Shown: positions 1-5,101 of the stretch, piece by piece | Layout of the letters: each line of letters begins with the position of its first letter | Numbering within the stretch: the stretch's first letter is position 1 | DNA from: Candidatus Omnitrophota bacterium | GTDB lineage: Bacteria > Omnitrophota > Gorgyraeia > Duberdicusellales > 4484-171 | Assembly: GCA_016939345.1 (NCBI GenBank) | Contig: JAFGHG010000041.1 | Span: 1 to 6,232 of the forward strand | Direction: 5' to 3' | DNA: 6,232 nucleotides | Program-made: the position numbers and the translations under genes | Notes under the pieces: generated by a model | What the model saw: the letters and a program-made list of their open reading frames with translations, nothing else | Told to the model about the DNA's origin: nothing | Databases searched by the model: none

Positions 1-873
1 ATGAAGTATTTGATATTTTCTCTCCGGCCCAAACACTGGATAAAGAATTTTTTTATATTCCTTCCTTTAATTTTCGGCGGCAAGCTCTTTGTCTATCCTT
101 TTAATCTCAAGGCCTGTTTAGCTTTTGTTTTCTTTAGTTTAGCTTCAGGAGCTGTATACATTATCAATGACATAATAGACCTGCCTAAAGACAGGCGCCA
201 TCCTATAAAGAAATTGAGACCTTTGGCCAGCGGCAGGATCAAGGTAAAAACTGCCCTGACCTCGGCAGTATTGATAAGTCTGCTGGCGGTAATTGCATCT
301 TTTTTTGTAAATTTATATCTTGGTTTTATTGTTATCATCTATCTTATATCCAATCTTTTATACTCATTTTTCCTGAAAGAAATAGTGATAATCGATGTTT
401 TTTCCATCGGCCTGTTTTTCCTATTAAGGGTTATTGCCGGTAGTTTTGCCTCTAACGTCATACTTTCTCACTGGATAATAATAATGACCGTGCTTCTGGC
501 TTTGTTTTTAGGCTTTAATAAGCGGAGGCAGGAAGTGAGAGTGTTTCAGAGGAAAGCCTCGTCTTACCGGTCTGTGCTTAAAAAATATCAGCCTTACTTT
601 ATCGACCAGATGATAGCAGTAATTACTTCTTCTATTGTCGTGGTGTATATGCTTTATACGATCGATGCCAGGACAGTGAAGGAATTGGGCACCAACAAGC
701 TTATTTACAGTATTCCTTTTGTTTACTATGGGATATTCCGTTATCTTTATTTGATTAACAGGCAGGTTAAAGACGGAGACCCGACCCGCCTGCTTTTATT
801 TGATAAGATGCTTCAACTTAATATTCTTTTATGGATATTTGTCTGTATAACAGTGATATATCTTCCGATTTAA
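1..873 (+). CDS. UbiA-family prenyltransferase, decaprenyl-phosphate phosphoribosyltransferase-like
   Basis: This is a polytopic inner-membrane protein of 290 residues, the normal length for the family, with about eight or nine hydrophobic segments. Near the N-terminus is the LRPKHWIKN signature (residues 8-16) typical of the DPPR-synthase branch of UbiA (Rv3806c type). The first Asp-rich motif is N56-D57-x-x-D60-x-x-x-D64, followed by HP and RPLASG (73-78). These Asp residues are expected to hold the Mg-diphosphate of the donor. A second conserved block has Y121-S122, K126, D132-V133, L142-R143 and A146-G147. A cytosolic KRR (174-176) and a C-terminal GDPTR block (259-263) also fit this branch. 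Characterised members transfer phosphoribose from PRPP to a polyprenyl phosphate; other UbiA enzymes use aromatic acceptors, so the substrate is inferred. The ATG is the first base of the window; it agrees with the family start, but the upstream region is not visible. The gene lies 26 nt before a sugar-epimerase-like gene, which supports a lipid-linked sugar role. Confidence 0.88.
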   Translation: MKYLIFSLRPKHWIKNFFIFLPLIFGGKLFVYPFNLKACLAFVFFSLASGAVYIINDIIDLPKDRRHPIKKLRPLASGRIKVKTALTSAVLISLLAVIASFFVNLYLGFIVIIYLISNLLYSFFLKEIVIIDVFSIGLFFLLRVIAGSFASNVILSHWIIIMTVLLALFLGFNKRRQEVRVFQRKASSYRSVLKKYQPYFIDQMIAVITSSIVVVYMLYTIDARTVKELGTNKLIYSIPFVYYGIFRYLYLINRQVKDGDPTRLLLFDKMLQLNILLWIFVCITVIYLPI

Positions 874-899
874 CAAGATAATTAAAAAAGGCATAAGCT

Positions 900-1937
900 A
901 TGAAAGTTTTGATTACCGGAGGCTCAGGTTTTTTAGGCATAAATCTTATCAGGTATTTATTAGATAAAGGCATCAACGATATTGTTTCTTTAGATATAGC
1001 TGATTTTGATTATCCTGAGAGAACAAGGATAAAAGTTGTTAAAGGGGATATTCGCGACCAGAGGCTGGTTTCTGAACTTACCCAGGGAGTTGACCAGGTT
1101 ATCCATTCAGCCGCAGCCCTGCCTCTATACAGCAAAAAAGAGATTTTTTCGGTAGATGTTGAGGGAACAAGGAATATGATAGAAAACTCTTATCAGAATA
1201 AAGTGAAGCGTTTTATCCATATATCATCTACTGCTGTATATGGCGTGCCGGATCATCACCCTATTTATGAAGACGACCGGATCCAGGGAGTAGGTTATTA
1301 CGGTGAAGCTAAAATAATGGCAGAGGAGCAATGTTTTCAATACCGCAAACAAGGGATGTGCGTACCGGTGCTTAGACCCAAATCATATGTTGGCCCGGAG
1401 AGGCTTGGAGTTTTTGCCATGCTCTACGACTGGGCGAAAGACCGAAGGAATTTCCCTATGATCGGCAGCGGAAACAACAGGTATCAGCTTCTTGATGTAG
1501 AGGACCTCTGTGAGGCGGTTTATATCTGTATGACTTGCAGCGAAGATAAAGCTAATCAGACCTATAACATCGGCGCCAAGGAATTTACAACCATGAAAGA
1601 AGATTTCCAGGCTGTCCTCGATGAAGCTGGCTTCGGCAAGAAGATAGTGCCGTTTCCAGCATGGCCGGTGATTATAGCCCTGAAGACTCTGGAGTTTTTT
1701 AAGCTTTCGCCCCTTTATAAATGGGTTTACGAGACTGCCTGCAAGGACTCTTTTGTTTCTGTGGAAAAGGCTGAAAAAATCCTGGGTTTTACTCCTAAAT
1801 ATTCCAATAAGCAGGCATTGATCAGGAATTACAGGTGGTATATGGATAATCTGCATTCTTTTGAAGGAAAGACCGGAATTTCTCACCGCGTCCCCTGGAA
1901 CCAGGGTATATTAGGTTTAATAAAAAAATTCTTTTGA
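900..1937 (+). CDS. NAD-dependent epimerase/dehydratase (extended SDR family)
   Basis: This is a 345-residue cytosolic Rossmann-fold enzyme of the nucleotide-sugar epimerase/dehydratase superfamily. The N-terminus carries the dinucleotide motif TGGSGFLG (residues 6-13), and Asp32 at the end of strand 2 suggests NAD(H) rather than NADP(H). The active-site region shows ISST (108-111) and the catalytic Y134-x-x-x-K138 (YGEAK). The RPKSYVGPERLG block (159-170) and the GNNRYQLLDVEDL stretch further on are typical of the substrate-binding half. The C-terminus ends in an SHRVPWNQG segment and a short basic amphipathic tail. Substrate and product cannot be read from sequence: UDP-sugar epimerase, nucleotide-sugar dehydratase and polyprenyl-linked sugar modification are all possible. 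The start is supported by the Rossmann motif beginning at residue 3 and by a weak AAGG Shine-Dalgarno (888-891) 8 nt upstream. It is probably co-transcribed with the prenyltransferase before it and mdh after it. Confidence 0.88.
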   Translation: MKVLITGGSGFLGINLIRYLLDKGINDIVSLDIADFDYPERTRIKVVKGDIRDQRLVSELTQGVDQVIHSAAALPLYSKKEIFSVDVEGTRNMIENSYQNKVKRFIHISSTAVYGVPDHHPIYEDDRIQGVGYYGEAKIMAEEQCFQYRKQGMCVPVLRPKSYVGPERLGVFAMLYDWAKDRRNFPMIGSGNNRYQLLDVEDLCEAVYICMTCSEDKANQTYNIGAKEFTTMKEDFQAVLDEAGFGKKIVPFPAWPVIIALKTLEFFKLSPLYKWVYETACKDSFVSVEKAEKILGFTPKYSNKQALIRNYRWYMDNLHSFEGKTGISHRVPWNQGILGLIKKFF

Positions 1938-1970
1938 GCCAAAAATATAACAAGTAAAAAGAAAACAAAT

Positions 1971-2897
1971 ATGCACAACAAAGTTACAGTGGTAGGAGCT
2001 GGGTTTGTTGGAGCGACAACTGCCCAGAGAATAGTCGAGAAGAGCCTGGCTGATGTAGCCTTGATCGATGTAGTTGACGGCCTGGCAGCCGGCAAGGCCC
2101 TCGATATAATGGAAAGTTCTCCCATAGAAGGCTTTACTTGCAAGATATGCGGCGGAACTGATTACAAGCTGTCAGAGAAAAGCGATATAGTTATAATTAC
2201 AGCCGGGGTAGCTAGAAAACCGGGCATGAGCAGAGATGACCTGCAGGCGATAAATGCCAGGATAGTAACCGAAATAGTCGAAAATATAAAAGAATTTTCT
2301 CCGGATTCTATCCTGATAATGGTGACTAATCCTTTGGATGTTATGAGTTATCTGGCCTATAAAGTATCAGGTACTCCATCGCATAAGGTCATGGGAATGG
2401 CTGGAGTGCTTGATTCAGCCCGATACCGTTATTTTCTGTCAGAAGCCCTTTGCCTTGCTCCTGATCAGGTCCAGGCAATGATCCTCGGCGGACACGGCGA
2501 CACCATGGTGCCTTTACCGCGTTTTTCTACCGCGTCGGGCAGGCCTATATTAGAACTTCTTGACCAAACACAGATAGAAGCTGTTAACGAGCGTGCCAAA
2601 AAGGGAGGCGCTGAAATAGTAGGCCTGCTTAAAACCGGCTCTGCTTTCTACGCTCCTTCTTCTTCGGTAGTTGACATGGTAAAGAGCATACTGCTTGATG
2701 AAGCAAGGGTTATGCCTTGCTGCGCCTATCTCCAGGGCGAATACGGCATAGATGACCTGTATTGCGGCGTTCCGGTCGAGCTGGGCAAAAATGGAATTAA
2801 GAAAATAATCCAGCTTGATTTGGATAAAAAAGAAAAAGAAGACCTATTAAATTCCTGCTCGAAAGTAAGGGAAAATATCAGAAAACTTTCCTATTAA
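1971..2897 (+). CDS. mdh: Malate dehydrogenase (LDH-like, NAD-dependent)
   Basis: This enzyme interconverts malate and oxaloacetate with NAD in the cytosol. At 308 residues it matches the compact LDH-like (Chloroflexus-type) malate dehydrogenases. Visible features are the GAGFVG nucleotide loop (residues 9-14), Asp33 at the end of strand 2 for the NAD ribose, and the substrate loop RKPGMSR (82-88). Arg82 occupies the position that is Gln in lactate dehydrogenases, which marks malate specificity; Arg88 is the mobile-loop arginine. TNP (119-121), D148 with R151, and catalytic His175 within GGHGDT (173-178) complete the active site. All expected residues are present, so it should be active. The upstream gap is 33 nt and A-rich without a clear Shine-Dalgarno sequence, but the start is fixed by the Rossmann motif. 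It sits last in an apparent operon with two envelope-type genes, an unusual partnership that may only reflect shared transcription. Confidence 0.96.
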   Translation: MHNKVTVVGAGFVGATTAQRIVEKSLADVALIDVVDGLAAGKALDIMESSPIEGFTCKICGGTDYKLSEKSDIVIITAGVARKPGMSRDDLQAINARIVTEIVENIKEFSPDSILIMVTNPLDVMSYLAYKVSGTPSHKVMGMAGVLDSARYRYFLSEALCLAPDQVQAMILGGHGDTMVPLPRFSTASGRPILELLDQTQIEAVNERAKKGGAEIVGLLKTGSAFYAPSSSVVDMVKSILLDEARVMPCCAYLQGEYGIDDLYCGVPVELGKNGIKKIIQLDLDKKEKEDLLNSCSKVRENIRKLSY

Positions 2898-2919
2898 ATC
2901 ATCTCCCGCTGCCAATTCT

Positions 2920-2963
2920 AACACGTTTTAGCAAAAAAGATTTCAATCTAGATTGACCGTGTT
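2920..2963 (+). terminator. Possible weak terminator after mdh (nested inverted repeats)
   Basis: AACACG (2920-2925) pairs with CGTGTT (2958-2963) and encloses a self-complementary core at 2943-2956. A TTTT lies at the 3' edge of the right arm (2962-2965). The outer stem is only 6 bp with a loop of about 32 nt, and the inner stem is A/T-rich, so an intrinsic terminator is possible but weak. On the opposite strand the core is followed by a T-run (complement of the A-run at 2933-2938), which has no gene to serve. The placement between mdh and a new promoter is the main support. Confidence 0.2.
2943..2956. promoter_or_regulatory. Perfect 14-bp palindrome, candidate operator
   Basis: TCAATCTAGATTGA is identical to its own reverse complement over all 14 positions. 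It lies in the single real intergenic gap, 45 bp upstream of the TATAAT box of the three-domain gene. This size and symmetry suit a dimeric helix-turn-helix regulator. It does not match the FNR or CRP consensus, and no regulator gene is present in the window to pair with it. It could alternatively be part of a weak terminator, or chance. Confidence 0.35.
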
Positions 2964-3000
2964 TTATCAAATTTTAATAGCAGTTTAATTTTCTCTATTG

Positions 3001-3006
3001 TATAAT
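3001..3006 (+). promoter_or_regulatory. Candidate sigma-70 -10 box for the cNMP-MinD-patatin gene
   Basis: TATAAT matches the -10 consensus exactly and lies 26 bp before the start codon. The predicted transcript start is near 3012-3014, giving a leader of about 18-20 nt that begins close to the Shine-Dalgarno sequence. The hexamer 17 bp upstream (TAGCAG, 2978-2983) is a poor -35, so an activator or AT-rich upstream contacts may be needed. The region is A/T-rich, which lowers the weight of a single hexamer match. Confidence 0.45.
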
Positions 3007-3012
3007 AATTTT

Positions 3013-3020
3013 AAGGGAAG
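3013..3020 (+). promoter_or_regulatory. Shine-Dalgarno sequence inside an A/T inverted repeat
   Basis: AAGGGAAG is the best ribosome binding site in the window and lies 11 nt before the ATG at 3032, slightly long but workable. It supports that start. It is flanked by AATAATT (3004-3010) and AATTATT (3021-3027), a perfect 7-bp inverted repeat that would put the site in a 10-nt loop. The left arm overlaps the -10 box, so in RNA starting near 3013 the stem could not form. As DNA it could be an operator, or just A/T-rich coincidence. Confidence 0.55.
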
Positions 3021-3031
3021 AATTATTTTTT

Positions 3032-5089
3032 ATGCAGGAAGTCACCGGCCTTGTCAATAAAAACGGCATTCTTAAGCAAATACCTCTATTTTCCAACCTT
3101 AATTGGTTTGAGATCTGGATACTCCTGCCCAAGCTTAGATTTTTTGAATACAGCAAGAATGAGATCATCTATGAAGAAGGCAGTGAAGCCGAGGGGTTCT
3201 ATCTTCTTATCTCCGGCCGGCTCCAGGTATCGAAAAGGGTAAGCTCTCATGAAGAGAGGACCATTGATTCTTTGACCAGAAATAAGATCTTCGGGATTCT
3301 TTCTCTCTTGACTGGCGAGCCTCATTCTGCCTCGGTCAGGGTTGTCAACGATGCTTTTATTTTAAAAATAAACAAGGATGATTTTAATCAGATTCTGGAT
3401 AAGATACCGAAATTAGCTGTATACATGAGCCGCTCTCTTTCGCAGAGGGTAAGGAGATTAAGGCTGCATCCGAAGGACGTTTTTGAAACTAAAGTCATAT
3501 CCATTGTCAGTCCCGCAAACCAGGTCGGTAAAAGCCTTTATGCCACCAATCTGTCTTTTTCCCTGGCCAAAGAAACCCGCGAGAAGCCTCTGCTCATAGA
3601 AATCAACTCTCAGTATGACCCGATTCTGCAAAAAATAAATTCTTGCGAGAAAGTCAAGACCCTTAACATTGCCGAGGCTATCCCGGAAAAAGGCAAGATA
3701 AATAATTTTATAGTATCTGACCCTAATAATATCGATATTTTGAGTCTGGATTACGATCCCGATGACAGCGAAAAACAGGCGAGTGTTATCAGGATTATCG
3801 GCATGCTAATGGACAGCTACAAATACATCATAATCGATATAGCTAAAAAGATGGATTTTATATCTTATGAGATACTTAAACAGTCTGATATTATACATAT
3901 TGTTTCTGCTGAAGAAGCGTCAGGCTTAAATGCGGCCAAAGTCTTATTGAATAAAATCAGAAAATACAGCGATGACATGACTGCTTCAATTTCTGTAATA
4001 TTAAGTGAGTCGAAATTTAAAAAGCAGAGGCTTTCAGGCAGCAAAAGAAGGAAGATCATCGGAGAAAGGATCTATGCTACACTTCCTTTTCTTGAAGTCC
4101 CCCAGAGCGACTCGAAGATTTTCTGGCAGGTGATAGAATATCCCGAAAGTGAGTATGCTCTTACGGTCCGCAGGATATCCCGTGACATTGCAGAGCTTTT
4201 TATCGGGTTGTCTTTAGGCGGCGGTGCAGCTTTAGGCTTTGCTCACGTAGGGGTATTGAAAGTTTTTGAAGAAGAAGGGATCAAAGTAGACATCATAGCC
4301 GGCACGAGCATGGGGGCTGTTATCGGAGCGCTTTGGGCTTCGGGAGTAACAGCTAAGGAGATAGAAGAGGTCATTCTCAGTTTTGAAAACAAATTTAATT
4401 CCCTTAAGCTTTTTGATATGACCTTTCCCCGGCGCGGGCTTATCTCGGGTAAATATATAAACAGGCTTATAAGAAAACATTTAAAGTCAAAGATATTTGA
4501 GGAGTTGAAAATTCCCTTTTTGACAGTGTCTTCTAATCTCGAGAGCAGGCAGGAAGTAATCATAGATGAAGGCGATATTGTCAAGGCTGTAAGGGCCAGT
4601 ATTGCCATACCAGGCGTTTTTACGCCAATGCTAATAGATAAAGATTTTCTTATCGACGGGGGGATCTTACAGCCTTTACCGGTCAGGCCCCTGATACATA
4701 AAGGAGTCAGAAAAATAATAGCTGTGAACGTTTTACCTAATCAACTTGATGTCGGCAATGCCTTTTCCAAATACCGCAAGAAACAGGAAGAGGAAATTTC
4801 AAGATTAAAGATCTCAGGAATCTTAGGCAGGATGGGTTTTTTCATCCGCAGGCAGACCAGGAGATTTTTCTTCCCTAATCTTTTTGATTCTATAGTAATA
4901 GCAATGCAGACCTCAGAGTCGATAATAGCTGAAGAAAGCAGTAAACTGGCAGATGTCTGTCTGCACCCCGACCTTTCCGATGTAAGCTGGTTTGAGTTTT
5001 ACCGGGTCCGTGAACTGATAAAGCGGGGTGAAGATGAGACAAGGAAAAAACTTCCAATGATAAGGCAGATAATAGATTCGTCTTCATAA
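3032..5089 (+). CDS. Three-domain protein: cNMP-binding-like, MinD/CpaE-like P-loop, patatin-like phospholipase
   Basis: This 685-residue protein has no signal peptide or clear membrane segment. Residues about 16-135 form a cyclic-nucleotide-binding beta-roll (IPLFSNL; GFYLLISGRLQV; FGILSLLTGEPHSASVR at 87-103). Ile89 replaces the usual Glu and His98 the usual Arg of the phosphate-binding cassette, so cNMP binding is doubtful. Residues about 153-385 resemble MinD/CpaE ATPases: SPANQVGKS (160-168) in place of SPKGGVGKT, a LLIEI strand, IIID with Asp269 as Walker B, and the QSDIIHIVSAEEA strand. GKS is kept, but the signature Lys and Gly-Gly are lost. Residues about 390-575 are patatin: GGGAALG oxyanion loop (396-402), nucleophile Ser426 in GTSMG, SIAIPGVFTP (523-532) and Asp542 in DGG. 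The Ser-Asp dyad is intact, so lipid acyl hydrolase or lysophospholipase activity is likely. A helical tail follows. The layout recalls neuropathy target esterase. It has its own promoter region, and glpK follows after 12 nt. Confidence 0.9.
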   Translation: MQEVTGLVNKNGILKQIPLFSNLNWFEIWILLPKLRFFEYSKNEIIYEEGSEAEGFYLLISGRLQVSKRVSSHEERTIDSLTRNKIFGILSLLTGEPHSASVRVVNDAFILKINKDDFNQILDKIPKLAVYMSRSLSQRVRRLRLHPKDVFETKVISIVSPANQVGKSLYATNLSFSLAKETREKPLLIEINSQYDPILQKINSCEKVKTLNIAEAIPEKGKINNFIVSDPNNIDILSLDYDPDDSEKQASVIRIIGMLMDSYKYIIIDIAKKMDFISYEILKQSDIIHIVSAEEASGLNAAKVLLNKIRKYSDDMTASISVILSESKFKKQRLSGSKRRKIIGERIYATLPFLEVPQSDSKIFWQVIEYPESEYALTVRRISRDIAELFIGLSLGGGAALGFAHVGVLKVFEEEGIKVDIIAGTSMGAVIGALWASGVTAKEIEEVILSFENKFNSLKLFDMTFPRRGLISGKYINRLIRKHLKSKIFEELKIPFLTVSSNLESRQEVIIDEGDIVKAVRASIAIPGVFTPMLIDKDFLIDGGILQPLPVRPLIHKGVRKIIAVNVLPNQLDVGNAFSKYRKKQEEEISRLKISGILGRMGFFIRRQTRRFFFPNLFDSIVIAMQTSESIIAEESSKLADVCLHPDLSDVSWFEFYRVRELIKRGEDETRKKLPMIRQIIDSSS

Positions 5090-5101
5090 TCCTCTCTTGC
5101 T

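Noticed and set aside
1383..1886. A long open frame on the - strand, antisense to the epimerase gene.
   Set aside because: The + strand frame has clear family motifs throughout; the antisense product shows no recognisable domain.
2943..2956. The palindrome as an FNR or CRP site serving the cNMP-domain gene.
   Set aside because: FNR sites read TTGAT-N4-ATCAA and CRP sites TGTGA-N6-TCACA. This palindrome has TCAAT-N4-ATTGA, a different order.
2953..2958. TTGACC as a -35 box for a promoter upstream of the three-domain gene.
   Set aside because: It matches 5 of 6 consensus bases, but no acceptable -10 lies 16-18 bp downstream and it is 42 bp from the TATAAT at 3001.
3080..3440. The N-terminal domain as part of a CRP/FNR-type transcription factor.
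   Set aside because: No helix-turn-helix follows the beta-roll; the next segment leads into the P-loop domain.
4243..4608. An antisense open frame of 121 codons within the patatin domain.
   Set aside because: It overlaps the conserved catalytic region of a well-supported gene, and its product resembles no known protein.
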